From: Paenibacillus sp. UBA6285
GTDB taxonomy: Bacteria; Bacillota; Bacilli; Paenibacillales; Paenibacillaceae
DNA: 15,436 nt
Assembly (NCBI GenBank): GCA_002438345.1
Contig: DJUJ01000006.1
Coordinates: forward strand, 51,685-67,120
Reading direction: 5' to 3'
Positions 7,118-14,344 of the stretch are shown one piece after another. The notes beneath the pieces were generated by a model. It saw nothing but the letters and a program-made list of their open reading frames with translations, was not told the origin of the DNA and ran no database searches. Within the stretch, counting starts at the first letter, position 1, and the number at the start of each line of letters is the position of its first letter. The translations under genes and the position numbers were made by a program.

Positions 7118-8074
7118 TTACCCGTTGCCACCGCATGCCGCTGCAGGATCGGCGGGGCGCTGTGCACTAACCGCCGCCAGCGGCGAGAGCACCCGCAGCG
7201 CCCCTGGCTCGCAGCGTACGGCTAGCGGCCCTTTGCCGAAGCTCTCGCCATCGCCGATCGCCAGCCGGGCCTCTGCGAAGTTGACGGCTATGCTACGTCC
7301 ACGCAACATGGACACGAAGGGCAACGCGACATGCTTGCCCTTCAGTACCGTTGGGAACAGCCGCAGCAGTTGCCCGCGGCTGCACCCATGCACGACGCAG
7401 ACGTCGAGCTGGCCGTCATCGGCCTTCGCCTGCGGGCAGATCAAGAGCCCGCCGCCGTAGCTGGGCAGGTTGCAGACCGAGACCAGCCATGCCTTCTCAA
7501 AGACATGCTCCGTCCCGTCGCAGGCTACACTCACTCGGCAAGGCTTGAACGTCATCAGCGTATGTAATATGCCGATGAGATAAGCCAGTTGGCCTGCTCC
7601 AATGGCATTGCACAGGCGTTTGTAACGGCTGGCATTCACATTCTCGGCCACCTGAGCATCGAAACCACTAGCGACCGCCGTTAAGGTCAATCCGTCGGCA
7701 CCCGAGAGCAGATCTGCTTCGATATACCGCTCGCTAAGTGCAGCTTCTAGCGCAGCTTCAGTCGCAAGCGGAATGCCGAAGCCGCGTGCGGAGTCGTTAC
7801 CGGAGCCGGCAGGGATGATTGCCGTGGGGATATCTTTGCCGCGAAGGGCACCCAAAATGCTGTGTAGCGTGCCGTCGCCGCCGATTACAATCACGGCTCT
7901 CCAGTCTTCACGGTGTTTAAGTGTATTTAGAACGAGGGCTTCTGCGCCCTCTGCGCTATGCGTAAACAAGGTCATATAAGGCAACGTTTGCTCTTTCATG
8001 AGCGCCTCTACAGTATGCCAGGTCCGCCCGCCTGCGCCCCCGCCGGAACGTGGGTTTATGATGAATAGATACAT
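7118..8074 (-). CDS. Diacylglycerol kinase-family lipid kinase (YegS/BmrU type)
   Basis: 318 aa. Members phosphorylate diacylglycerol or related lipids with ATP at the membrane face; the exact substrate is not readable here. Family motifs in order: the N-terminal IINPRSGGGAG, the nucleotide-binding VIVIGGDGTLHSIL with GGDGT at 65-69, IIPAGSGNDSARGFGIP at about 87-103, VASGFDAQV, and a C-terminal beta-sandwich ending near ALRVLSP. The start ATG has GGAGG 7 nt upstream on the minus strand. The last ~20 residues (after RVLSP) are an Ala/Pro/Gly-rich tail not expected from the family. The 3' half of the gene is visibly richer in G+C than its neighbours. It is the last gene of a minus-strand series and converges on xpt. 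Confidence 0.92.
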   Translation of the reverse strand: MYLFIINPRSGGGAGGRTWHTVEALMKEQTLPYMTLFTHSAEGAEALVLNTLKHREDWRAVIVIGGDGTLHSILGALRGKDIPTAIIPAGSGNDSARGFGIPLATEAALEAALSERYIEADLLSGADGLTLTAVASGFDAQVAENVNASRYKRLCNAIGAGQLAYLIGILHTLMTFKPCRVSVACDGTEHVFEKAWLVSVCNLPSYGGGLLICPQAKADDGQLDVCVVHGCSRGQLLRLFPTVLKGKHVALPFVSMLRGRSIAVNFAEARLAIGDGESFGKGPLAVRCEPGALRVLSPLAAVSAQRPADPAAACGGNG

Positions 8075-8186
8075 TTAATTTCCTCCAGCCTGTAGAATTC
8101 CGTGGATGCCCTTCTTTCCATTGTAAGGAGTGGATGGGCAAAAGGGAATACTTTTCAGCGATAAGAGGTGGTTAGTTCATAGGTAT

Positions 8187-8525
8187 TTATAGATGTGGAA
8201 GCTGACTTTCTGCTACATTCCCAACCCATGGTAGCTTATACCATCTGCTACTCAAAGCGTGATAGATCATCAGCAGCCAAACAGCAAAGCTGCAAAGAGA
8301 GAGGATTGCGCTCATTAGGGAACCGAGGATGGGGACGAATCCGGATAGTACGTGGAGGATCATCAGCACTCCGAAGGTAATCAGTGATTGCAGAGCGTGA
8401 AACAGCACAAAGCGGCTGCGTTTCTCCAAAGCGAGAAAGACCACGCCGCCAACAAAAGGGAAAAAATAGCACAGCGCGCCAGCAATATTATCGGGCAATC
8501 CGGTGGATGATTTGAAAGGGGACAA
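8187..8525 (-). CDS. DUF4870-like small membrane protein
   Basis: About 112 aa with three likely membrane segments: IAGALCYFFPFVGGVVFLAL, a segment in FHALQSLITFGVLMILHVLS, and LMSAILSLCSFAVWLLMIYH. The order NIAGALCYFFPFVGG-x-F-LALEK-RFVLFHALQS is typical of DUF4870/Tic20-like proteins, whose function is not established. A GTG at 8534 starts only one base after AAGGAG, too close. The TTG at 8525 has the same site 9 nt upstream and gives MSPFKSSTGL, a typical start for the family, so I prefer it; the 8534 start remains possible. It lies between the serine hydrolase and lipid kinase genes, all on the minus strand. Confidence 0.87.
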   Translation of the reverse strand: MSPFKSSTGLPDNIAGALCYFFPFVGGVVFLALEKRSRFVLFHALQSLITFGVLMILHVLSGFVPILGSLMSAILSLCSFAVWLLMIYHALSSRWYKLPWVGNVAESQLPHL

Positions 8526-8617
8526 AGGGCTCACTCTCCTTCTATTTGGAGAAGAAGGGGAGGGATTCTCAAATCCTTCTTCCTTAAAAGCCTATGACTT
8601 GTCAGGAAAAAGTATGT

Positions 8618-9634
8618 TTAGCTCATTGTGGGTATAATATATTTTTCCAATAGCTTGCGGGGGCTCTTCCAATTGTTTGTCTTGCTCTCTGCTGTAAAGA
8701 TCACAACCGCATCTAGCTTGGGGAGGAGAAGGATTTGCTGTCCGCCATGCCCATGAGCAAGCTTGTAGGGTTGGCCGCTCATCATGCCAATCCAGAACTG
8801 ATATCCGTAATCTCCAAAAGCCGGATATCCCGCAGTCTGTGCGGTTAGCGCTTCTTGCAGCCAATGCTTCGGAATGATCTGCTGTTCAGCAAATATACCG
8901 TTATTCAGCAGACAGATCCCGAATTTAGCCATATCTCGGGAGTTCAAGTGCAGACCGATATGTCCCATACTGTGTCCTTCAGGACTCGGTAACCAAGCGA
9001 TGTGAGTCATTCGGAGAGGGCTAAATAAATGCTGTGTAGCATAGGTGAACGCATCGAGACCTGTAGATTCACTAAGGATCATCGAAATCAGGTGTGAGTC
9101 GATACTGCGGTATTGGAATTGACCGATTTGTTCCGGGATAATGTTCATACTAAGGGCAAAGGAACCCCAGCGGCGACTGCGGTGGAGGTTCCGGACGAAC
9201 GGCTCACCTAGCTTCTTGCCCGTGATCCAGCTAAACCCGGAAGTCATGGTGAGCAGATGACGGAGAGTGATTTTTGATAGATGAGGGGAGTGTAGGTATG
9301 GAATATGCTTACGAAGTACTTTCGAAACAGAGACATCGATATCAGGGATATCTCCCCGATCGATAGCGATTCCGGTAAGCGCGCTGATAAAGCTTTTGGT
9401 TGCAGATCGAAGATCATTTAATGCCCCGGCATGATGGTTGCCGTAATAACGTTCGAAGATGAGCTTGCCGTGGCGAACAATAAGCATACTATGCATTTTT
9501 GGGTATTCTTTCTGAATAGCATTATGGGCTTGTTCAAGACCTTCCCGGCGCGTTGCTGTTTCCTCTGGTAGTGCGGTAGTCATTGCGGGAACTACGTTAT
9601 AAGATGAAGTCAGTAATGGTGTCGGTTGGTCCAT
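8618..9634 (-). CDS. Serine hydrolase, class C beta-lactamase-like family
   Basis: 338 aa of the beta-lactamase/PBP4*-like fold (COG1680-type). The nucleophile motif SxxK is S77-A-T-K80 in RSATKSFISAL; DIDVSVSKVLRK and LRHLLTMTSGFSW are characteristic; the second motif is Y175-R-S in FQYRSIDSHLIS, where YxN is usual; the third is HGHGGQ at 294-299 in place of KTG, as is normal in this family. No signal peptide or lipobox is seen, so it is either cytoplasmic or exported by an unseen route. The ATG follows AAGGAG (plus-strand CTCCTT, 9641-9646) at good spacing. The substrate is unknown: such proteins include esterases, peptidases and amide hydrolases, and few are true beta-lactamases. Confidence 0.92.
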   Translation of the reverse strand: MDQPTPLLTSSYNVVPAMTTALPEETATRREGLEQAHNAIQKEYPKMHSMLIVRHGKLIFERYYGNHHAGALNDLRSATKSFISALTGIAIDRGDIPDIDVSVSKVLRKHIPYLHSPHLSKITLRHLLTMTSGFSWITGKKLGEPFVRNLHRSRRWGSFALSMNIIPEQIGQFQYRSIDSHLISMILSESTGLDAFTYATQHLFSPLRMTHIAWLPSPEGHSMGHIGLHLNSRDMAKFGICLLNNGIFAEQQIIPKHWLQEALTAQTAGYPAFGDYGYQFWIGMMSGQPYKLAHGHGGQQILLLPKLDAVVIFTAESKTNNWKSPRKLLEKYIIPTMS

Positions 9635-9798
9635 AGAGATCTCCTTTTCTTGCTGTGGTAAGTAACAGGTATGGCTTGCTATAGAGCATATTGTATTTTA
9701 ACCCGACACGAGCAATATGACTTACGAAGATCGCTATAAAAATAAAATTTTTCCAATTAGCACATTTTACAAGGAAAGGTGGAAGTTGGACCGGAATA

Positions 9799-9807
9799 TG
9801 ATACAAT
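9799..9807 (+). promoter_or_regulatory. Candidate extended -10 promoter for the leader/62-aa gene
   Basis: TGATACAAT fits TGn plus TACAAT (9802-9807). No good -35 is visible at 17 nt. Transcription would begin around 9814-9818, just before the GC hairpin at 9820-9854. The region 9635-9798 also has to hold the promoter of the divergent serine hydrolase gene, but I could not assign one. Confidence 0.35.
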
Positions 9808-9819
9808 ATAACGATAAGG

Positions 9820-9854
9820 CCCGAAAGGGGTGATTCAGTAAGTGGCTCTTCGGG
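9820..9854 (+). promoter_or_regulatory. Alternative RNA hairpins around a Shine-Dalgarno site
   Basis: CCC at 9820-9822 can pair with GGG at 9827-9829 across a GAAA tetraloop (9823-9826), burying the AAAGGGGTGA site (9824-9833). Alternatively CCCGAA (9820-9825) pairs with TTCGGG (9849-9854). The two pairings exclude each other because both use 9820-9822. This is seen in the sequence; a regulatory role is inference, and the short stems make it uncertain. Confidence 0.3.
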
Positions 9855-9940
9855 TAATAAAAGTGTCAAGGAGCTTTCGTTCTACAGGCGTCCTTACTCT
9901 CAGCCCAAATCACGACGAACCTGCTTCACCGGCGAACTAG
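9842..9940 (+). CDS. Possible 32-aa leader peptide
   Basis: GTG at 9842 lies 8 nt after AAAGGGGTGA (9824-9833), a close match to the 16S complement, and opens a 32-codon frame ending in TAG at 9938-9940. The peptide is basic at the start (MALRVIKVSRSFRSTG) and ends PASPAN. A 20-nt hairpin (9945-9964) begins four bases after the stop. I recognise no homologue. The strong binding site is the main reason to list it; the coding quality of so short a frame cannot be judged, and overlapping frame 1 is also open. Confidence 0.3.
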   Translation: MALRVIKVSRSFRSTGVLTLSPNHDEPASPAN

Positions 9941-10102
9941 TATCTCAAGGCTTTGAAGCTTTGAATTTTACGTTTTGGCGGATAATGCAAGCCACGTATG
10001 TGTAATGGTTACTTCACTTGCATTCGAGGTCACGGCGTACTTTTCATCATGCATTCTCTACAACGGAGCATTCATTTTCAATGTTTTGGGAGGGAACTGA
10101 TC

Positions 10103-10291
10103 ATGGCAAGTAAAGGTCATAACGAAGTCAAGGAAAGTTTACGGGAAATGACACGCATTTTCCGGCCCAAAGATCCCAAGAAATTCGTAAAGGAGTACGT
10201 CCGAAAATATCGGATTACCGGAGGCTATGAAGAAGAACTGACCATGGTCGTGGAGCATGAGCTGGTAAAGATGAATTCATCGGTCTCCTAG
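10103..10291 (+). CDS. Small basic protein of unknown function (62 aa)
   Basis: 62 aa, with the start set by GGGAGG (10088-10093) and good spacing to ATG 10103; an upstream in-frame ATG at 9998 gives a Cys-rich, unlikely extension with no binding site. The sequence is charged and probably mostly helical: NEVKESLREMTRIFRPKDP, KKFVKEYVRKYRITGGYEEE and LTMVVEHELVKMN. There is no signal peptide or membrane segment. I do not recognise a named family, though the regular pattern looks like a real conserved small protein. It is followed by a terminator-like hairpin at 10364-10408 and stands alone apart from its leader. Confidence 0.7.
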   Translation: MASKGHNEVKESLREMTRIFRPKDPKKFVKEYVRKYRITGGYEEELTMVVEHELVKMNSSVS

Positions 10292-10363
10292 CTAACAGAT
10301 ACGATTGTCACTTACTTAACTTTTGACATCATTTTGAGTAATAACATCCACGAGGATTTTTAT

Positions 10364-10408
10364 AAACCGTGCCCGAGCAGCGTTTGTTGCAGGAATCGGT
10401 TTTTTTTG
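10364..10408 (+). terminator. Likely Rho-independent terminator after the 62-aa gene
   Basis: AAACCG (10364-10369) pairs with CGGTTT (10397-10402), with an inner GCAGC/GTTGC pairing, followed by eight or more T residues (10399-10407). The middle of the stem is imperfect, so strength is uncertain. It separates the small gene from the cta operon. Confidence 0.6.
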
Positions 10409-10509
10409 TATGTACATATATGAATAAGAAATATTGTTTCTCATAAAATAGTCAAATGAATTAATAGACACATTTCACAATGAATGCGCTTTATTGATTG
10501 TTTTTTATT

Positions 10510-10523
10510 TGATTGCGTTTTCA
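10510..10523 (-). promoter_or_regulatory. Candidate CcpA-binding cre site upstream of ctaC
   Basis: Read on the minus strand, TGAAAACGCAATCA matches the B. subtilis cre consensus TGWAARCGYTWNCW at 13 of 14 positions (A instead of T at position 10). Expression of the B. subtilis cta genes is known to be subject to catabolite repression. The site is about 75 bp upstream of the -35, so simple promoter occlusion is not obvious. Confidence 0.5.
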
Positions 10524-10577
10524 TAAATTGCACATAAATGCAGACGGGACAAGGGATTATTATGTCGAAAATTACAA

Positions 10578-10595
10578 TGTGAACTAGTTGTGAAC
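10578..10595 (+). promoter_or_regulatory. Two TGTGAAC direct repeats, candidate ResD sites
   Basis: TGTGAAC occurs at 10578-10584 and again at 10589-10595, 11 bp apart (one helical turn), ending two bases before the -35 of the ctaC promoter. The repeats resemble the TTTGTGAAT-type site remembered for the respiration regulator ResD. Placement fits an activator contacting RNA polymerase. Confidence 0.4.
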
Positions 10596-10597
10596 GA

Positions 10598-10626
10598 TTG
10601 ACAAAACTTCCCCTTAAACTTATATT
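10598..10626 (+). promoter_or_regulatory. Sigma-A promoter of the cta operon
   Basis: TTGACA (10598-10603), a 17-nt spacer and TATATT (10621-10626) form a near-consensus promoter. Transcription should start near 10633, about 62 nt before ctaC. This placement supports the ATG at 10695 and argues against an in-frame ATG at 10644 as the main start. A TATAAT at 10639-10644 has no matching -35. Confidence 0.75.
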
Positions 10627-10694
10627 AATAGTGATTGTTATAATTGACAGAAAAAAACAGGAATCTACGAAATCGGGAAAAGCGGGGTAGATCA

Positions 10695-11741
10695 ATGATG
10701 AAAACGTGGCAGGCTGTAAAGCGACTCCTTCCCATGACCGCTATGTTTGGACTCTTTCTTGCCGGGTGCGGCCGTGAGGACTTATCGGCGCTCAGACCAC
10801 AGGGACCTGCAGCGGAAATGTCTTACGGATTAATGGAGCTGTCGATCAGTATTATGATCGTCGTGTTGCTGATTGTCTTTGCGATTGCAGCTTATGTACT
10901 GATCCGTTTCCGCAGGAAGCCGGGCCAGAATGAAATCCCTGAGCAGGTTGAGGGTAGCATCAAGCTTGAGATTCTCTGGACGGTCATTCCGCTTATCCTC
11001 GTAGTGGTACTGGCAGTTCCAACGGTGAAAGCAGTGTTCGCCGCAGGAGATGATCATGCCAATGACAAGGATGCGATAAAGGTTAAAGTAACCGGCCACC
11101 AATATTGGTGGGAGTTTGAGTATACCGATTACAAGGTGACTACAGCACAGGATCTGATTATTCCAGTAGGCAAAGATATTGCTTTTGAACTGGAGACTAA
11201 AGACGTGCTGCACTCCTTCTGGGTTCCTTCCCTATCCGGTAAAATCGACACCAACCCAGCCGGAACGATTAACCGCTTCAGCTTTAGTGCACCTAATGAA
11301 GGCGTTTACCGCGGAAAATGTGCGGAGCTATGCGGGCCGTCTCATGGATTCATGGAATTTAAGGTGAAATCGGTTAGTGAACAAGATTTTCAGAAGTGGA
11401 TTGATTCGATGAAAGCACCCGTAGCTGTGCTGCCAGAGGATCCTGCTTTAGCTGAGAAGTTCAAAGCGGCGTGTCTAACTTGCCACGCTGTAGGCGATCA
11501 AGGGATTAATAATGCGCCGAACTTGACCGGAATTGGTTCTCGGGAGTCGATTGCAGGGATTCTGCTCAACGACGACACGAGGGAAGATGGTGCGCCGCTT
11601 GAAGAGAATCTCAAAACATGGCTGCACGATCCTCAATCTGTAAAGCCGGGCAATCTGATGCCTAACCCCAAAGATCTAGGCCTAAGTGATGCGGAGATTG
11701 ATGGCATTGCTGAGTATTTGGCCAACTATAAGCTGGACTAA
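10695..11741 (+). CDS. ctaC: Cytochrome c oxidase subunit II with fused cytochrome c (caa3 type)
   Basis: Electron-entry subunit of the caa3 oxidase, a 348-aa lipoprotein on the outer face of the membrane. A type II signal peptide ends in FLAGC, with Cys25 as the lipidated residue. Two membrane helices follow (about 46-70 and 93-116). The CuA domain carries VTGHQYWWEF (132-141), H173, C209, E211, C213, H217 and M220, the complete ligand set. After residue 250 a fused cytochrome c domain has CLTCH (260-264) and the axial Met in GNLMP (M322). ATG 10695 follows GGGGT with good spacing and lies below the promoter. First gene of the operon, 49 bp before ctaD. All key residues are present, so the subunit should be functional. 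Confidence 0.97.
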   Translation: MMKTWQAVKRLLPMTAMFGLFLAGCGREDLSALRPQGPAAEMSYGLMELSISIMIVVLLIVFAIAAYVLIRFRRKPGQNEIPEQVEGSIKLEILWTVIPLILVVVLAVPTVKAVFAAGDDHANDKDAIKVKVTGHQYWWEFEYTDYKVTTAQDLIIPVGKDIAFELETKDVLHSFWVPSLSGKIDTNPAGTINRFSFSAPNEGVYRGKCAELCGPSHGFMEFKVKSVSEQDFQKWIDSMKAPVAVLPEDPALAEKFKAACLTCHAVGDQGINNAPNLTGIGSRESIAGILLNDDTREDGAPLEENLKTWLHDPQSVKPGNLMPNPKDLGLSDAEIDGIAEYLANYKLD

Positions 11742-11790
11742 TGCCTTAGCCTAAAGGCGGGCGGAACTTTTGAAAAAGGGGGTACGAACT

Positions 11791-13716
11791 TTGGCTCAAG
11801 CAGCGCATACCTTGAACTCATCCAAGCCTCTGGGGCATGGCCACAGTGTGAAGCGCCATACAGGACTTATGGATTGGCTTACAACCGTCGATCATAAAAA
11901 GATCGCGATTTTGTACCTATGGGCTGGAGGATTATTTTTTGGCATCGGCGGATTTGAAGCACTTCTGATTCGCTGGCAACTCATCAAGCCAATGAATGAC
12001 TTTTTGGATGCCCAAACGTTTAATGAACTCATTACCATGCATGGTACGACGATGATCTTCCTCGGCGTCATGCCAGTCATCTTCGCCTTAATGAATGCCG
12101 TCATACCGCTACAGATCGGTGCGCGTGACGTAGCCTTTCCTTTTCTAAATGCACTTGGCTTCTGGACCTTCCTGTTCGGCGGAATTCTACTGAATCTCAG
12201 CTGGGTTATGGGTGGCGCTCCTGATGCCGGATGGACCGCCTACACCCCACTATCTACGAGTACATACAGCACTACACACGGTGTAGACTTTTATACTATC
12301 GGTCTTCAAATCGCCGGATTAGGTACCCTCATCGGGGGGATCAACTTTCTAGCCACGATCATTACGATGCGCGCGCCGGGAATGACCTACATGCGGATGC
12401 CGATGTTTGCTTGGACTACATTTATAACCTCCGCTATTATATTGTTTGCTTTTCCAGCAGTTACAGTAGGTCTGGTACTACTGACGTTCGACCGAATTCT
12501 TGGGGCCAACTTTTTCGAGGTTGGAGCCGGGGGAAGTCCAGTGCTCTGGCAGCATATCTTCTGGATATTTGGTCACCCGGAAGTTTACATTCTTATTCTG
12601 CCTGCCTTCGGAATTATATCGGAGGTCATCCCGACTTTTTCGCGGAAGCGACTGTTCGGGTATAGTTCCATGGTGTTCGCTACCATTCTGATTGCCTTCC
12701 TGGGCTTCATGGTTTGGGCTCACCATATGTTCACTACCGGACTTGGACCTGTGGCTAACGCATTGTTCTCTGTATCAACGATGTTGATTGCAGTTCCGAC
12801 AGGGATTAAGATTTTTAACTGGTTGTTCACGATGTGGGGCGGGCAAGTGCGTTTCACGACACCGAACTTGTTCGCTGCAGGATTCATTCCTACCTTCACG
12901 ATGGGTGGCGTAACTGGTGTCATGCTGGCTTCTGCGCCTGCTGACTTTCAGTTCCATGATACGTATTTTGTCGTAGCGCATTTCCACTATGTTATTGTGG
13001 GCGGCTTGGTGCTTGGCTTGTTTGCAGGTCTGCATTACTGGTGGCCGAAGATGTTCGGACGGATGCTAAGTGAGAAGCTGGGCAAATGGACCTTCTGGAC
13101 GTTTATCATCGGATTCCATCTAACCTTCTTTGTACAGCATTTCCTTGGACTTATGGGGATGCAGCGCCGGGTATTCACTTATTTGCCGAATCAGCAATTC
13201 GATTTGCTTAATTTAGTCAGTACAATCGGAGCTGGACTGATGGGTGTCGGTATGATTATCTTCTTGGTTAACATCTTCCTTACTTCAAGAAAGCCAGCGG
13301 ATGCAGGTAATGATCCGTGGGAGGATGGACGTACATTGGAATGGACGATTCCTTCACCACCGCCAGAATATAACTTCAAGCAAACACCACTTATCCGTGG
13401 TATTGATGCGTTCTGGAAAGAAAAAATGGCAGGAAATAAAGGCATGACTCCGGCAGAATCGGTCGGCTCGATCCATATGCCGTCAGCAACCATACTGCCG
13501 TTCACCATGTCAGTTGGAATATTCATCGCCGGCCTCGGCTTTATGTTCAGTCGGGATGACTTCGGAAACGCCTTTATGAGCTTTTTGTTTAATAATTATA
13601 TCGTTACAGCGATTGGTCTTATCATTACATTTGGATCTATGCTGATGCGTTCGCTGTTTGATGATCACGGATGGCATATTGAACCTGAAGAGCTGGAAGG
13701 AAGTGAGCGGACATGA
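11791..13716 (+). CDS. ctaD: Cytochrome c oxidase subunit I (caa3 type)
   Basis: Catalytic core that reduces O2 to water and pumps protons; heme-copper oxidase of A1 type. Ligands are all visible: H84 (low-spin heme) in MHGTTM, H262 of CuB in GHPEVYI with the D-channel E264 and the cross-linked Y266, HH at 311-312 (CuB), and H397/H399 (high-spin and low-spin heme) in AHFHYVIVGG. More than 12 membrane helices; the C-terminus carries an extra hydrophobic region (about 570-625), as in caa3 enzymes. I chose TTG 11791 because AAGGGGGT (11776-11783) is 7 nt upstream and gives MAQAAHTLN; TTG 11770 is a possible longer start with a weaker site. It overlaps ctaE by four bases (ATGA), implying translational coupling. 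Confidence 0.97.
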   Translation: MAQAAHTLNSSKPLGHGHSVKRHTGLMDWLTTVDHKKIAILYLWAGGLFFGIGGFEALLIRWQLIKPMNDFLDAQTFNELITMHGTTMIFLGVMPVIFALMNAVIPLQIGARDVAFPFLNALGFWTFLFGGILLNLSWVMGGAPDAGWTAYTPLSTSTYSTTHGVDFYTIGLQIAGLGTLIGGINFLATIITMRAPGMTYMRMPMFAWTTFITSAIILFAFPAVTVGLVLLTFDRILGANFFEVGAGGSPVLWQHIFWIFGHPEVYILILPAFGIISEVIPTFSRKRLFGYSSMVFATILIAFLGFMVWAHHMFTTGLGPVANALFSVSTMLIAVPTGIKIFNWLFTMWGGQVRFTTPNLFAAGFIPTFTMGGVTGVMLASAPADFQFHDTYFVVAHFHYVIVGGLVLGLFAGLHYWWPKMFGRMLSEKLGKWTFWTFIIGFHLTFFVQHFLGLMGMQRRVFTYLPNQQFDLLNLVSTIGAGLMGVGMIIFLVNIFLTSRKPADAGNDPWEDGRTLEWTIPSPPPEYNFKQTPLIRGIDAFWKEKMAGNKGMTPAESVGSIHMPSATILPFTMSVGIFIAGLGFMFSRDDFGNAFMSFLFNNYIVTAIGLIITFGSMLMRSLFDDHGWHIEPEELEGSERT

Positions 13717-14339
13717 CAACGGCACATGCAGAAGCTTCTAAGGATACACTTCCGCACGAGCCGGAAAAAGCTACGCTCGAAGGTCGAAACAAGGTACTTG
13801 CCTTTTGGTTGTTTCTAGGCGGGGAAGCGGTGCTGTTCGGTACGTTGTTCGCTACGTTTCTCGCACTGCGCAATCAGACGAATGAGGGACCCTCGGCGAA
13901 TGAGCTGTTTCACCTGCCGCTTGTAGCTGCTGCAACGTTCCTCCTCTTGGTAAGCAGTCTGACGAGTGTATTCGCTATCCAAGCAATGCACAGAAACCGT
14001 CCGGCGGTGCTCCGCAACTGGCTTGTGGTTACTGTAATCTTAGGACTTAGTTTTCTGATTCTGGAGATCTATGAGTTTACTCAATATGTGAGACACGAAG
14101 AATTCGGAATGACTACAAGTGCATTTAGTTCGGCATTCTATACACTGGTAGGGTTTCACGGTGCGCACGTAGCTTTCGGGATTGCATGGATCTCCATCCT
14201 GATTGGGCAACTGATGCGTAAGGGATTAACCGTAGTTACTGCACCAAAAGTGTACGTGGCAGCTATGTACTGGCATTTTATTGATGTGGTATGGGTCTTC
14301 ATCTTTACGGTTGTATACCTACTCGGAAAGGTGGGCTAG
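13713..14339 (+). CDS. ctaE: Cytochrome c oxidase subunit III
   Basis: 208-aa integral membrane subunit that stabilises the oxidase core. Five likely membrane helices begin at VLAFWLFLGGEAVLFGTLFA; family marks are GRNKVLAFWLFLGGE, TLVGFHGAHVAFGI, and AAMYWHFIDVVWVFIFTVVY near the end, where YWHFIDVVW is nearly invariant. The length and five-helix form fit the short bacterial type, which lacks the first two helices of mitochondrial COX3. The ATG overlaps the ctaD stop, with GGAAGG upstream inside ctaD. The stop lies five bases before ctaF. Confidence 0.96.
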   Translation: MTTAHAEASKDTLPHEPEKATLEGRNKVLAFWLFLGGEAVLFGTLFATFLALRNQTNEGPSANELFHLPLVAAATFLLLVSSLTSVFAIQAMHRNRPAVLRNWLVVTVILGLSFLILEIYEFTQYVRHEEFGMTTSAFSSAFYTLVGFHGAHVAFGIAWISILIGQLMRKGLTVVTAPKVYVAAMYWHFIDVVWVFIFTVVYLLGKVG

Positions 14340-14344
14340 GCACT

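Larger units (their letters stand above)
10409..10694 (+). promoter_or_regulatory. ctaC upstream control region (no gene)
   Basis: This AT-rich stretch, with the preceding 117 bases after the 62-aa gene, has no credible gene on either strand. It holds a cre-like site (10510-10523), paired TGTGAAC repeats (10578-10595) and the ctaC promoter (10598-10626), annotated separately. A further inverted copy of the TTGTGAA type (TTTCACAAT, 10473-10481) lies upstream. The rest shows nothing I can name. Confidence 0.6.

Noticed and set aside
7331..7567. Plus-strand frames over the lipid kinase gene
   Set aside because: They are GC-driven shadows of a strongly supported minus-strand gene, with arginine/alanine-rich low-complexity translations.
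8549..8583. Hairpin as terminator of the minus-strand serine hydrolase
   Set aside because: The stem AAGAAGG/CCTTCTT has a large asymmetric bulge and no T tract on the minus strand.
9780..10100. Known housekeeping RNA (tmRNA, 6S, RNase P, SRP) or T-box leader
   Set aside because: None of the hallmark sequences of these RNAs, such as the T-box AGGGTGGNACCGCG, is present.
9998..10102. Upstream extension of the 62-aa protein
   Set aside because: It is Cys-rich, unlike the rest of the protein, and has no binding site; GGGAGG marks ATG 10103.
10588..10604. Rex-type operator (TTGTGAA-N-TTCACAA)
   Set aside because: The right half is TTGACAA, not TTCACAA, and the spacing is one base short; the direct repeats explain the left half better.
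10644..10694. Upstream start for ctaC
   Set aside because: It would put a charged stretch before the lipoprotein signal peptide, and the site lies only about 11 bases after the predicted transcription start, leaving no room for a binding site.
12231..12665. Plus-strand 144-aa frame inside ctaD
   Set aside because: It is out of frame with a complete heme-copper oxidase gene and has no binding site or family likeness.
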